Part shown: positions 1 to 8,389 of the stretch, piece by piece | How positions within the stretch are numbered: the stretch's first letter is position 1 | Layout of the letters: each line of letters starts with the position of its first letter | Origin: Akkermansiaceae bacterium | GTDB lineage: Bacteria; Verrucomicrobiota; Verrucomicrobiia; Verrucomicrobiales; Akkermansiaceae | Direction: 5' to 3' | Assembly: GCA_903878115.1 (NCBI GenBank) | Contig: CAIRGO010000107.1 | Span: 1 to 37,304, forward strand | DNA length: 37,304 nucleotides | The notes under the pieces: model-generated | What the model saw: only the letters and a program-made list of their open reading frames with translations | Database searches by the model: none | What the model was told of the DNA's origin: nothing | Position numbers and translations under genes: made by a program

Positions 1-2
1 CC

Positions 3-3000
3 AGCAATGGCGGCTACGGTTCGTTCTCCATGTCCAGCGGTAGCTTCACCCAGCAGCGGTTCATGTTCGGCGGCACCGGCACTACGACAGCCGCTGGTGG
101 CGTTGGTGTCGGCATCCAAACCGGAGGCACGGTCAACTCCACGGGCTGGATGATCCTCAGCCGCCACGGAGCCTCTACCGGTGTTTACACCATCACGGGC
201 GGCACGCTGAATCATTCCGGCGCTACTCAGGACATCGCCATTGGATTGAATGGATCTGGCCGCGGCGAACTGAATATCGCAGGCGGGCTCATCAACAATA
301 CCGGTCGGCGCGTGGACTTCAGTGGCGGCGCCACCGGAAGCTTCTCCTGGACCGGCACCGGCCTCCTCAACTTGAACGCAGGCACGCTGTTGACCAATGC
401 TATCTTCTACTCATCAGGAACGGCCTATGCCAACTTCAACGGAGGAACGCTCCGGGCGGCGGCGGCGAATACTTCCTTTATGAACGCCATCGGCACGGGC
501 GCTGCCTATGTCAACGGTGCCTTCGGCACATTCAGCGGCGGCGCTGTTATCGATAACAATGGCTTTGATGTTACGATTGCCGCGGCTTTGATTGCCCCGA
601 CAGGTAACGGCGTGGCCACCATTCCTGTGACCAGCGGCGGCTCCGGTTACATCGGTGCCCCTGCGGTTTCCATCACCGACGGTGGATCCGGCTTCGGTGC
701 CACCGCCATCGCTAACATGGTAGACGACGGCACGGGTAATGGTACCTTGGAAATCGACAGCATCACCGTCACCAACCCCGGCAACAACTACACCGCCCCG
801 TCGGTGGCATTGGTTGGCGGTGGCAGTGGCGTTTCTGCCGCCACTCTGGGAACCCTGACGATTGCGGCCAACACCAGCGGTGGTCTGACCAAGAATAGTG
901 CTGGCAATTTGACCCTCTCGGGCGTCACCACCTACTCCGGAACCACTACGATCAATGCTGGCACGCTCACGATCAACGAAGGTTCGATCGCCAGTTCCAG
1001 TAATATTGTCAATGATAGCGCGTTGGCATACGTTCTCACGACGAATGATCGATCCTATGGCAATCCGATCACTGGCACAGGCAGTCTGACCAAGAGCGGC
1101 ACCAATACACTGACACTCGGTGGAACCAACAGTTACGCGGGTGCCACGACGGTCAGTGCAGGAACCTTGCAGATTTCTGGTGCCACCAATAACGGTTCAG
1201 CGGTTCTAACGGTGGGCAGTGCTTCTGCCGGTTTGCTAACAATCGCCACCGGTGGTTCTTTCGTGACGACTGGTAATCTCAATATCGGTGCTGGCAACAC
1301 TGCTAATGCGCTTACGGTGCAGACCGGAGCCAGCATCGGTGTTGCTGCCATCAATAACAACTGGGGCACGAACTACACGGTTAATGGAACTCTGACTTCC
1401 GCAGGTATGTGGACTGTTTCCACCAACCGGACCACGGACACGTTCAACGGCGCAGGAAACATCAATGCTTCGGCGCTCACTATTGGCAATGCCACTACCG
1501 GTGTCAATTACAGCGGTTCCGGATCGATCAATCTCGCAGGTGCCGTGACGGTGGCTAGCAACGGTGCTTCAGGAGCTCCCTTCTACACCCAGTCATCCGG
1601 CACCTTGAATGCAACGAGCATGCTTCTCGGCGACAATGTGACCAACACGGCAGGTTCCCGCACGTTCAACCTGAACAGCGGTCGCGTGAACCTTGGCTCC
1701 GGCGGCATTGCTTCCACTGGAACCACCACCGCGACACGGGCTGTCAACCTCGGTGCGGGCACTCTCGGTGCCAGCGCGGATTGGTCGAGCAGCCTTGCCA
1801 TGACCCTGACTTCCGCAACTCCGGGAACTACGATCAATACCCTCGATTCGGTCGATAACACGACGGCGCGCACCATCACGCTCTCGGGAATTCTCTCGGG
1901 CGCAAGCAATGCCTTGAACAAGGCCGGTGATGGAACTCTGATCCTAACCGCCGTCAATAGCTACACCGGAGCGACCACGATCAATGCGGGCACGCTGCAA
2001 CTCGGGAATGCAGGCACGACGGGCACGCTTTCGCCTAGCAGCGCCATCATTAACAATGGCAACCTGACCATCAATCGCACCAATACGACCCTTCAAGGCA
2101 CAGGGTTCGGCACGATCACTGGCACGGGATCTCTGACCCAAGCCGGCACTGGCACGACAACCCTGAATGCTGCCAATACCTTTACGGGTAACACCATCCT
2201 GAACGCCGGTCTTATCAACCTTGCTGTGGCGGAAACCCCTGGCACCAGTGGTCCTCTTGGCAATCAACTTGCTAATGCGGCCGACACGATCGTATTCGGT
2301 GGTGGCATTCTGCAGTATTCCGCTACCAACCAGTTTGACTACTCCGGTCGCTTCAGCACCGCTGCCAATCAGGCATACAAGGTGGACACCAATGCCCAAA
2401 CTGTCATTTGGGCAACAGGTCTAACCAGCAGCAACGGTACGCTGACCAAGAGCAATACTGGCACTTTGACGCTATCGGGTGCGAGCAGCTACAGCGGAGC
2501 CACTACGATTTCGGGCGGCACCGTCCAGATCAGTGCGGCGAACAACCTCGGCGATGGTTCCGCCACCAACACCATCTCCCTTGGAGCCGCCACTCTGCGA
2601 TCAACTTCTGGCTCCTATGACCTTGGTGCCAATCGTGACATTACCCTCACAGGGGGCACCGCATTCTTGCGGGCGGATACAGGTGTTTTCACTGTGAGCG
2701 GAGACATCAGCAATGGTGCAAACGGACTCACGCTTCTCGGATTGGGCACGAATCCTCTGGCGACAGGCAATGTCGTGATTACCGGAGTCATTGGCACGGG
2801 GGCTACCCCGACGGGTGGTCTCACGATCGGTTCCACAACCGTTTCAGCAAACGTTACTCTCAGTGGTGACAACCTGTTCACCGGGAACGTCACCTTGTCC
2901 GGGAACAACACGCAGCCTAATTCGATTCTGACTATTACGAACTCTGGTGCACTTGGCGTTGGGCCGAAGACGGTGCAGTCGTCCGGCGGTGGAGAAATTC

Positions 3001-4100
3001 ATTTGCAAAACAACATCACGATTCCATCCGGTATCAACTTCACTCTCAGCGGCAATCCGTCGCAAAATGGTGTGTCGACAAACCGCGCGGTGATTTACAA
3101 TGATTCTGGAAACAACGTGATCAATGGCAATATGAACATTACGTCCGGCAATGGTGGTGCGACCATCGAGTCCACCAGTGGATCGTTGACGATCAATGGC
3201 GACGTCTCTACGGTCACTACAGGCCGCCAACTGAATCTCCGCGGAAACGGAGATGGTGTCATTGCCGGTGTTATTTCCAACGGTTCTACCGTTGCCTTGC
3301 CATTGTTGAAAGATAGCGGCACTGGCACGTGGACTCTGACGGGAGCGAACACCTACACCGGAGCCACCACGGTTTCGGTTGGCACGCTGGCCCTTGTGGG
3401 GGGCAGCCAGGAATCACCGATCACGGTGAGCGCGGGCGCTTCGCTCGGCTTCACTTTGGACTCGCCAACGACTTCGACCAGCACCTTCAATCTGACCAAT
3501 GGCACGATCAAGATCACCGGCACGCCGACCTTGCCGAGCTACACCCTGATCAGTGCGTCCACGGGCATCACCGGCACGCCGGTCCTGGACACGCCGATTC
3601 CTGGCTATGCGCTGGTGAAATATGGTAATGTTCTTAAGCTAGAAAATCCTTACGAAGTATGGGCAGCCGCGAACAGTGTCGTGGGGCTTCCAAGTGCTGA
3701 TGACGATGGTGACCTGTTAAGCAACCTTCTGGAATACGCGTTTGGCACAAATCCTACGGCAGTGTTCACTGGATCTCTGGTCTATACCCCAGGAGGTGAT
3801 GTTACCACTCCGGGTCAACCTGCAGCGGTCAACTTCTTGCCATCTGGTCCTGGTGTTGATTATCGCGCGGTATTTACTCGCCGTAAAGATTATCTGGCAG
3901 CTGGCTTGACTTACACGATTGAGTTCAGTGCTGGCCTGAATGTTTGGGTTCCAAGCGTGGCGACACCTACGTTGTTGACAAGCTCGACAAGTACCGGTGA
4001 TGTGGATGCCTACAGTGTGCCTTATCCATTGTTCATTGATATCGGAGGTGGTGCGTTTAAGAAACCGACATTCTTCCGCGTAGTAGTGACCAAAAACTGA
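3..4100 (+). CDS. Giant PATR-repeat surface protein, 5'-truncated by window edge
   Basis: The frame is open from base 3, so the true start lies upstream; the first internal ATG is at 30. The visible 1356 residues (numbered from that ATG) are Gly/Thr/Ser/Asn-rich predicted beta-helix. I count six copies of the autotransporter-associated beta-strand repeat (pattern G-x-L-T-K-x-G-x-G-T-L-T-L, then Y-x-G-x-T-T-I-x-x-G-T-L), starting near residues 284, 351, 627, 700, 803 and 1090. A Gly-rich GGSGY / APAVSI repeat pair lies near 205-270. There is no C-terminal autotransporter barrel. Instead the last ~150 residues hold a D-D-D-G-D...LLEYAFGTNP segment, a YRAVFTRR...GLTYTIEFS core and a terminal KKPTFFRVVV strand, homologous to the C-terminus of the protein at 9588-15503. 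The likely role is a surface or secreted adhesin or matrix protein. It is followed after 36 bp by a PEP-CTERM gene. Function is inferred from the repeat type only. Confidence 0.85.
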   Translation, partial: SNGGYGSFSMSSGSFTQQRFMFGGTGTTTAAGGVGVGIQTGGTVNSTGWMILSRHGASTGVYTITGGTLNHSGATQDIAIGLNGSGRGELNIAGGLINNTGRRVDFSGGATGSFSWTGTGLLNLNAGTLLTNAIFYSSGTAYANFNGGTLRAAAANTSFMNAIGTGAAYVNGAFGTFSGGAVIDNNGFDVTIAAALIAPTGNGVATIPVTSGGSGYIGAPAVSITDGGSGFGATAIANMVDDGTGNGTLEIDSITVTNPGNNYTAPSVALVGGGSGVSAATLGTLTIAANTSGGLTKNSAGNLTLSGVTTYSGTTTINAGTLTINEGSIASSSNIVNDSALAYVLTTNDRSYGNPITGTGSLTKSGTNTLTLGGTNSYAGATTVSAGTLQISGATNNGSAVLTVGSASAGLLTIATGGSFVTTGNLNIGAGNTANALTVQTGASIGVAAINNNWGTNYTVNGTLTSAGMWTVSTNRTTDTFNGAGNINASALTIGNATTGVNYSGSGSINLAGAVTVASNGASGAPFYTQSSGTLNATSMLLGDNVTNTAGSRTFNLNSGRVNLGSGGIASTGTTTATRAVNLGAGTLGASADWSSSLAMTLTSATPGTTINTLDSVDNTTARTITLSGILSGASNALNKAGDGTLILTAVNSYTGATTINAGTLQLGNAGTTGTLSPSSAIINNGNLTINRTNTTLQGTGFGTITGTGSLTQAGTGTTTLNAANTFTGNTILNAGLINLAVAETPGTSGPLGNQLANAADTIVFGGGILQYSATNQFDYSGRFSTAANQAYKVDTNAQTVIWATGLTSSNGTLTKSNTGTLTLSGASSYSGATTISGGTVQISAANNLGDGSATNTISLGAATLRSTSGSYDLGANRDITLTGGTAFLRADTGVFTVSGDISNGANGLTLLGLGTNPLATGNVVITGVIGTGATPTGGLTIGSTTVSANVTLSGDNLFTGNVTLSGNNTQPNSILTITNSGALGVGPKTVQSSGGGEIHLQNNITIPSGINFTLSGNPSQNGVSTNRAVIYNDSGNNVINGNMNITSGNGGATIESTSGSLTINGDVSTVTTGRQLNLRGNGDGVIAGVISNGSTVALPLLKDSGTGTWTLTGANTYTGATTVSVGTLALVGGSQESPITVSAGASLGFTLDSPTTSTSTFNLTNGTIKITGTPTLPSYTLISASTGITGTPVLDTPIPGYALVKYGNVLKLENPYEVWAAANSVVGLPSADDDGDLLSNLLEYAFGTNPTAVFTGSLVYTPGGDVTTPGQPAAVNFLPSGPGVDYRAVFTRRKDYLAAGLTYTIEFSAGLNVWVPSVATPTLLTSSTSTGDVDAYSVPYPLFIDIGGGAFKKPTFFRVVVTKN

Positions 4101-4136
4101 TAGAGTATCAATGACATCGTAAATTATTGTTCGCAT

Positions 4137-5390
4137 ATGAAAGTAAAATTTATTCATCTTTCAGGACTCGCCTCATTGGTGTTGTTCTTGCCGGCGGCTG
4201 GTGAGACGATCTACAGTGGTTTGATCGACACACCAATCCCGACGGATTTTGATGGTGTCACTTTGACGATTGGTAGTGGCAGCTTCAATCCATTTTTCGG
4301 AGGTGTGGGTTTTGCGAACAATGTCGACTTCCAGCCAGGCCGGCTAGTGGCGACCAACATAGGCACTCTGCAAAATTTTGCGGTGGGCGCGACGATTGAT
4401 GCGAACTTAGTGTTGGGAAATAACTTTGGCGGTTCTCAGGATCACGTGGGGACTACGTTTACTGCTGGCACGGAAGGTTATATTGGATTTAAAAATGGCT
4501 CGAACTACGGCTGGATGCGGGTGATTTTCACCAACAATACTGGCGGAGCTTTGATCAAGGACTGGGCGTATGATAATGGGGTAGATGCTGCGATCAATGT
4601 GGGGTGGGTGGCGATGAGCGCCGCTGTCGCAAATGCGCAAACGCTGACATTTTCCCCAGGGGGAAGTGAAGCATTTACCTATGGCAGCGCGATTGCAGAC
4701 AATGGTCTTGACATCACCAGTGTGTCGAAGACGGGCGCTGGCACTACTACTCTTAATGGTAGTTACAGCTATACCGGCACCACCACAGTGAGCGATGGAC
4801 GCTTGAATGTGAATGGCTCGACGATTGCCGCGAGCACCTTTACGGTGGCAGCGGCAAAAACGTTAGGTGGCGATGGTACGATCAATGGCAACGTGACCTT
4901 GAATGGCGTGCTGCGCCCTGGGCAAGGTGGTTCGACGGATCGCACTTTGAATCTTGGTGGAACGTTAACGGCCAATACGGGATCATCGATGGTGTTTACC
5001 ATAGCGGCTGAAAACAACCATGATCAATTGATCGTAGGGTCGGTGGATTTGGCGAATACGGATTTATCGATTGGGAGTTTTACGGATTCTACTGTGACGG
5101 AACTGGTGGCAGGAGATGGGTTGAACTTTTTGACCAATGGCAGCAGTTTCTATAAGCTCATCAATGGCACAACTACGAACATGTTCGCGAATGCTACTGG
5201 GCTTAGTGCGGGTGAACTGACATATTTTGGATTAAGCGGTCCACAGTTCCGTTACTCTGAGGGTGGTCAAACATTCTGGGTGGCACAACCAATAGGGGGA
5301 TCTACCTATCTGGTAGCGATCCCTGAGCCATCGATTGGCTTGTTAGGTAGTCTGAGTTTGTTAGGACTAGCGCTGCGCCGGAGGAGATAA
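4137..5390 (+). CDS. PEP-CTERM sorting-domain protein with one PATR repeat
   Basis: 417 residues. A Sec signal peptide (residues 1 to ~22) precedes the mature start ETIYSGL. Residues ~25-157 form a beta-rich domain (INPFFGG-type core, GYIGFK, YGWMRV, KDWAYD) homologous to the protein at 15526-16125. One PATR repeat (G-A-G-T-T-T-L ... Y-T-G-T-T-T-V) sits at ~194-228, absent from that homologue, then more beta-rich sequence. The C-terminus is a classical PEP-CTERM: P396-E397-P398, a hydrophobic segment, and RRRR at 414-417. PEP-CTERM proteins are known to be processed by exosortase (EpsH family) and delivered to the envelope or an exopolysaccharide matrix; no exosortase is in this window. It lies 36 bp after the giant protein and is probably co-transcribed. 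The leader before ATG 4137 is AT-rich with no Shine-Dalgarno. Confidence 0.9.
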   Translation: MKVKFIHLSGLASLVLFLPAAGETIYSGLIDTPIPTDFDGVTLTIGSGSFNPFFGGVGFANNVDFQPGRLVATNIGTLQNFAVGATIDANLVLGNNFGGSQDHVGTTFTAGTEGYIGFKNGSNYGWMRVIFTNNTGGALIKDWAYDNGVDAAINVGWVAMSAAVANAQTLTFSPGGSEAFTYGSAIADNGLDITSVSKTGAGTTTLNGSYSYTGTTTVSDGRLNVNGSTIAASTFTVAAAKTLGGDGTINGNVTLNGVLRPGQGGSTDRTLNLGGTLTANTGSSMVFTIAAENNHDQLIVGSVDLANTDLSIGSFTDSTVTELVAGDGLNFLTNGSSFYKLINGTTTNMFANATGLSAGELTYFGLSGPQFRYSEGGQTFWVAQPIGGSTYLVAIPEPSIGLLGSLSLLGLALRRRR

Positions 5391-5407
5391 CGATTGAGTT
5401 AGATCAA

Positions 5408-5445
5408 CCGCTAAGTTCGCGAAGGCACAAAGACGCGAAGGTTTG
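5408..5445 (+). repeat. Degenerate cgaagg/ctaagg intergenic repeat, copy 1
   Basis: Contains an aaccgctaag start, a gcgaaggcac unit and an agacgcgaagg unit. The same vocabulary recurs at 5626-5667, inverted at 5694-5725, and in part at 37071-37085. It has no coding potential. Confidence 0.5.
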
Positions 5446-5593
5446 ACTGGATTGACGAATGACGATTTTTAATGTTTGATTTTGGGAAGGAAGATACTTC
5501 ATTGCTGAGCAGTGCGCGTTAGCACGTATGCGCGAAAGTTTGAGTTTTTTACGACGGATTTAACGGATTAAAGACAAGATTTTTAAAAGTAGC

Positions 5594-5609
5594 TTCGACT
5601 TTAGTCGAA
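5594..5609. repeat. Short perfect palindrome TTCGACT-TT-AGTCGAA
   Basis: Seven-base perfect inverted repeat with a two-base loop, preceded by gtagc. It is too short of a T-tract to be a convincing terminator. It sits among other palindromes in this intergenic region and may be a REP-type fragment. Confidence 0.5.
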
Positions 5610-5625
5610 TCAAACATCAGTTAGA

Positions 5626-5725
5626 TTAACCGCTGATGTGCGCGAAGGACGCTAAGGCGCTAAGGGTTGAGTTTTTTTAGATGGATCTTTTCTAACTTTT
5701 CGTGTCTTAGTGTCTTCGTGTGAGA
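5626..5725. repeat. Imperfect inverted repeat of the cgaagg/ctaagg element
   Basis: The left arm (about 5640-5667, gcgcgaagga cgctaaggcg ctaag) and the right arm (about 5696-5722, read on the minus strand as cacgaagaca ctaagacacg) are related imperfect copies facing each other across ~30 bp with a T-run. RNA could fold into a long imperfect hairpin. This fits a decayed MITE-like or repeat-generated structure; no transposase is present. Confidence 0.45.
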
Positions 5726-5783
5726 CATCTAAAAATTATTACCAATATTAATGGATCGTAGTTTGTTCAGACGCAATAAGGAG

Positions 5784-5815
5784 AAGGGGTTTATAACCCC
5801 TTTCTTTTTTCTTAT
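5784..5815 (+). repeat. REP-like palindrome copy 1 (possible terminator)
   Basis: AAGGGGTT, loop TAT, AACCCCTT: perfect 8-bp arms at 5784-5802, followed on the plus strand by a T-rich tract (tctttttt). It could serve as an intrinsic terminator. However, the same arms recur at 5839-5857 without a T-tract, so a repeat-family origin is favoured. Confidence 0.6.
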
Positions 5816-5838
5816 ATCGTGAATATCTTTGCCAGTGA

Positions 5839-5857
5839 AAGGGGTTGCAAACCCCTT
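5839..5857. repeat. REP-like palindrome copy 2
   Basis: AAGGGGTT, loop GCA, AACCCCTT. The arms are identical to those at 5784-5802 and only the loop differs. The two starts are 55 bp apart, forming a doublet as often seen for REP elements mobilised by RAYT transposases. A related shorter palindrome (GGGTT-TC-AACCC) lies at 37169-37180. Confidence 0.65.
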
Positions 5858-6006
5858 ATCCATAGCGTGAAGCAAAAGGCAAATTTTTCACATGAAGCCA
5901 CGAAGCATCGCTATGGTTTGAGGGTGGTAACGTATCAATTCCTGATTGACAAAAAATGGGGCATGATGTTAGCTGAACACAGAAAAAGTATCGTGTTCTC
6001 GCCGCC

Positions 6007-6807
6007 ATGAAATGTGCCAATATATTTTTACTTTGCTCTGCCGTTTTGATACAAACTGGTGTTGCGCAGGAGCTTTATACTCAAAAAGGAACGGATCCTA
6101 CGTTTGAGGAATTGGTGAAGCGCAAGAAGTTGCCTGATGGCCGCAGCTCGAAAGAAGGAGTGACTGGGTCTAAGGTCAAAGTAGATAATCGCTTGGTGGA
6201 AATTACCCCTGAAGCGAAGCGGCCCATTGCCTCGGACATCAAAATTCACACCTTAGCCAATAGTGCCGTGCCGCGCGGCGATTTTGAAAATTGGTCGCGC
6301 TGGTATCAGGAGGACAGCCACACGCAGATTTTTCGTCTTTTTAAAGGTGAAACAAATGTGCACAATGATCGTGAAAATGCGGCACGCATCGAAGCCTTTA
6401 GTACGATAGGCTGGAAGAAAGGTGACTGGCATGAGTGGAGCGGCACCTACACTCTGATCAAGCCGATCGGGGCGATGATTTTCCAAGTGAAAAACGACAA
6501 AAACGACTGGGCGGTTTCACTTTTAAGCAGCATCAATGGTAGCGTAAAACTGAATCACCGTCGTGGTGGCAAAGACACAGAAATTGCAAATAATATGATC
6601 GGGAAACCATTCCATATTAGGGTGCGCGACAACGGGCACGATTACGAGGTGTTTCTGGATGGAAAAAAAGTGGGCGATGGTTTTTATGATCGCCCAGCAG
6701 GCACCACTAATTTTCGTTGGGGTATGTATGTGGGGGGTAATACTGTGACTCAGGATGGGATGATCTTTGTTTCTGGTGCTACGATTGATGGCAAGCCGCC
6801 CAAGTAA
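6007..6807 (+). CDS. Secreted beta-jelly-roll protein, possible polysaccharide lyase
   Basis: 266 residues with a Sec signal peptide (1 to ~20, ending GVAQ). Residues ~90-262 look like one concanavalin-A-like beta-jelly-roll domain: W96/W99, IFRLFKGE (108-115), R128-I-E-A, IFQVKN (158-163), then HRRGG, IRVRDNG, YEVFLDGKKVG and FRWGMYVGG (236-244). The spacing of an R-x-E strand, a F-Q strand and a terminal FRWG-x-Y strand resembles alginate-lyase-like jelly-roll lyases (PL7/PL20-type folds), but I could not match a family, so lyase activity is tentative. A plain carbohydrate-binding or LamG-type role is the alternative. It lies 48 bp before the sulfatase gene and is probably co-transcribed with it. 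There is no Shine-Dalgarno before ATG 6007. Confidence 0.75.
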   Translation: MKCANIFLLCSAVLIQTGVAQELYTQKGTDPTFEELVKRKKLPDGRSSKEGVTGSKVKVDNRLVEITPEAKRPIASDIKIHTLANSAVPRGDFENWSRWYQEDSHTQIFRLFKGETNVHNDRENAARIEAFSTIGWKKGDWHEWSGTYTLIKPIGAMIFQVKNDKNDWAVSLLSSINGSVKLNHRRGGKDTEIANNMIGKPFHIRVRDNGHDYEVFLDGKKVGDGFYDRPAGTTNFRWGMYVGGNTVTQDGMIFVSGATIDGKPPK

Positions 6808-6855
6808 GTTTGATTGGGCTTTACATGTAAGGTTTTCAACGGATGATCGTGTCGG

Positions 6856-8388
6856 ATGAAAACATTATTATCGATCATTTTTTTTCTGAGTTTCGCATTG
6901 TTGTTAGAGGTAAATGCTGCCGAAACCAGCAAGCCCAACATTCTCGTGATCTTCGCTGATGACCTCGGCTACGGTGATGTTTCGTGTTATAATTCCCAAT
7001 CAAAAGTGCCGACGCCAAACATCGATGCACTAGCGGGTGAGGGGATGCGTTTCACCGATGCTCATTCCGCGAGCACGGTATGCACACCATCGCGCTATAG
7101 CTTAATGACGGGTCAAATGGCCTTTCGCATTCCACGTGGCGGCACGGTTTTTTCTGGTGCCGGTGGCCCCTCGTTGATCACTCCCGCACGGCTGACACTT
7201 CCCGAGATGCTGCGTGATTCTGGCTACACCACGGCCGCTGTCGGCAAGTGGCATATCGGTCTCACATTTTTCGATAAAGAGGGTCAAGCGATTAACAGCG
7301 GCGCGCCCGAGGCGATTGAGCGGGTGGACTTTTCACGACGCATTGAAGGCGGGCCGCTCGATCACGGCTTTGGTAGTTTTTACGGCACTGCCTGTTGCCC
7401 TGGCACTGATTGGCTCTATGCGTTCATTGATGGTGATCGCGTGCCTGTGCCGCCCACGGCGAAGCTCGATAAAAGCGTTTTGCCAAAACATCCTTATGCC
7501 AACGATTGTCGAGATGGGATGATTGCGAAAAATTTTCCGATGGAAGAAATCGATCTGGTTTTTCTGAAAAAAAGTCGTGAGTTTTTGGAGCAGCACGCAA
7601 AAAACTCCCCCGGCAAGCCGTTTTTCCTCTACCACGCATCGCAAGCTGTGCATCTGCCATCATTCGCGGCTGATCAGTTCAAAGGGAAATCAAAAGCTGG
7701 TCCACATGGTGATTTTATTCTTGAGCTCGATTACGTCGTAGGCGAGCTGATGACGACATTGAAAAATCTCGGCTTAGCAGAGAATACGATGGTGATTTTC
7801 AGCAGTGATAATGGGCCAGAAACCGCCAGCATTAGCCACATGCGTGCCGATTACAATCACGACGGTGCACGTCCATGGCGCGGTGTAAAACGTGATCAAT
7901 GGGAAGGTGGACACCGCGTGCCGTTCATCGTTCGCTGGCCTGGAAAAGTAAAACCAGGATCGACAAGTGCACAGCTCACCAGCATGACGGATGTGATCGC
8001 CACCATCGCTGGCGTCATCGGAACTGAGCTGCCCAAGGATGCTGCAGAAGACAGTTTTAGCATGCTCCCTGCTTATCTTGGGAAGGACACCACGCCGATC
8101 CGGCCGTACATTTTGCAACAGGCATTCGGCAATGTGCCCGCGCTCTCCATTCGTCGCGGGAATTGGAAATATCTCGATCATACGGGTTCTGGTGGCAATC
8201 GTTATGAAAAAAATCCAGAGCTGGAGCGCTTCATTCTGCCCGATACTGCGCCTGGTGCCAAAGGACAACTATACGATTTAGAAAAAGATCCAGGAGAGAC
8301 GAAAAATCTCTACTTTGAAAAACCAGTAATCGTCAAGGAATTGAAAGATCTGTTAGAAAAAACCAAGGCGTCAGGCCGCAGTCGATAG
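6856..8388 (+). CDS. Secreted type I sulfatase (arylsulfatase family)
   Basis: 510 residues with a signal peptide (1 to ~21). Sulfatase signatures are complete: metal-binding D35-D36 in VIFADDLGYGD; C76-T-P-S-R80, whose cysteine would be matured to formylglycine; G-K131-W-H133; and S-D318-N319-G. The family removes sulfate esters from substrates with Ca2+ at the active site; the substrate here is likely a sulfated glycan, by context. It requires a formylglycine-generating enzyme or anaerobic maturase not present in the window. The stop codon is separated from the next gene by one base, so the two are almost certainly in one operon with the jelly-roll gene upstream. Unlike the sulfatases at 28711-35498 it has no lysine-rich tail. 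Confidence 0.95.
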   Translation: MKTLLSIIFFLSFALLLEVNAAETSKPNILVIFADDLGYGDVSCYNSQSKVPTPNIDALAGEGMRFTDAHSASTVCTPSRYSLMTGQMAFRIPRGGTVFSGAGGPSLITPARLTLPEMLRDSGYTTAAVGKWHIGLTFFDKEGQAINSGAPEAIERVDFSRRIEGGPLDHGFGSFYGTACCPGTDWLYAFIDGDRVPVPPTAKLDKSVLPKHPYANDCRDGMIAKNFPMEEIDLVFLKKSREFLEQHAKNSPGKPFFLYHASQAVHLPSFAADQFKGKSKAGPHGDFILELDYVVGELMTTLKNLGLAENTMVIFSSDNGPETASISHMRADYNHDGARPWRGVKRDQWEGGHRVPFIVRWPGKVKPGSTSAQLTSMTDVIATIAGVIGTELPKDAAEDSFSMLPAYLGKDTTPIRPYILQQAFGNVPALSIRRGNWKYLDHTGSGGNRYEKNPELERFILPDTAPGAKGQLYDLEKDPGETKNLYFEKPVIVKELKDLLEKTKASGRSR

Positions 8389-8389
8389 T

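Larger units (their letters stand above)
5391..6006. other. Repeat-rich intergenic region
   Basis: 616 bp with no convincing gene. It contains several unrelated short repeat or palindrome types, annotated separately: degenerate cgaagg/ctaagg repeats, a TTCGACT-TT-AGTCGAA palindrome and a doublet of GGGGTT/AACCCC palindromes. A 63-codon frame from GTG 5819 runs through one palindrome and is judged non-coding. The region separates the surface-protein cassette from the jelly-roll/sulfatase group and may hold a terminator for the first and a promoter for the second. Confidence 0.7.

Noticed and set aside
3-4100. Reading the PATR protein as a type V autotransporter
   Set aside because: No C-terminal beta-barrel is present; the C-terminus is a different module.
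3-4100. Tandem DNA repeats behind the PATR repeats
   Set aside because: Similarity is at the protein level with diverged codons and irregular spacing, so it is not a recent DNA repeat array.
5391-6006. CRISPR-like array in the repeat-rich intergenic region
   Set aside because: Repeats are degenerate, unequally spaced and partly inverted; there are no cas genes.
5819-6010. 63-codon plus-strand frame from GTG
   Set aside because: It runs through a REP-like palindrome, has no recognisable motif and overlaps the start of the 6007 gene.
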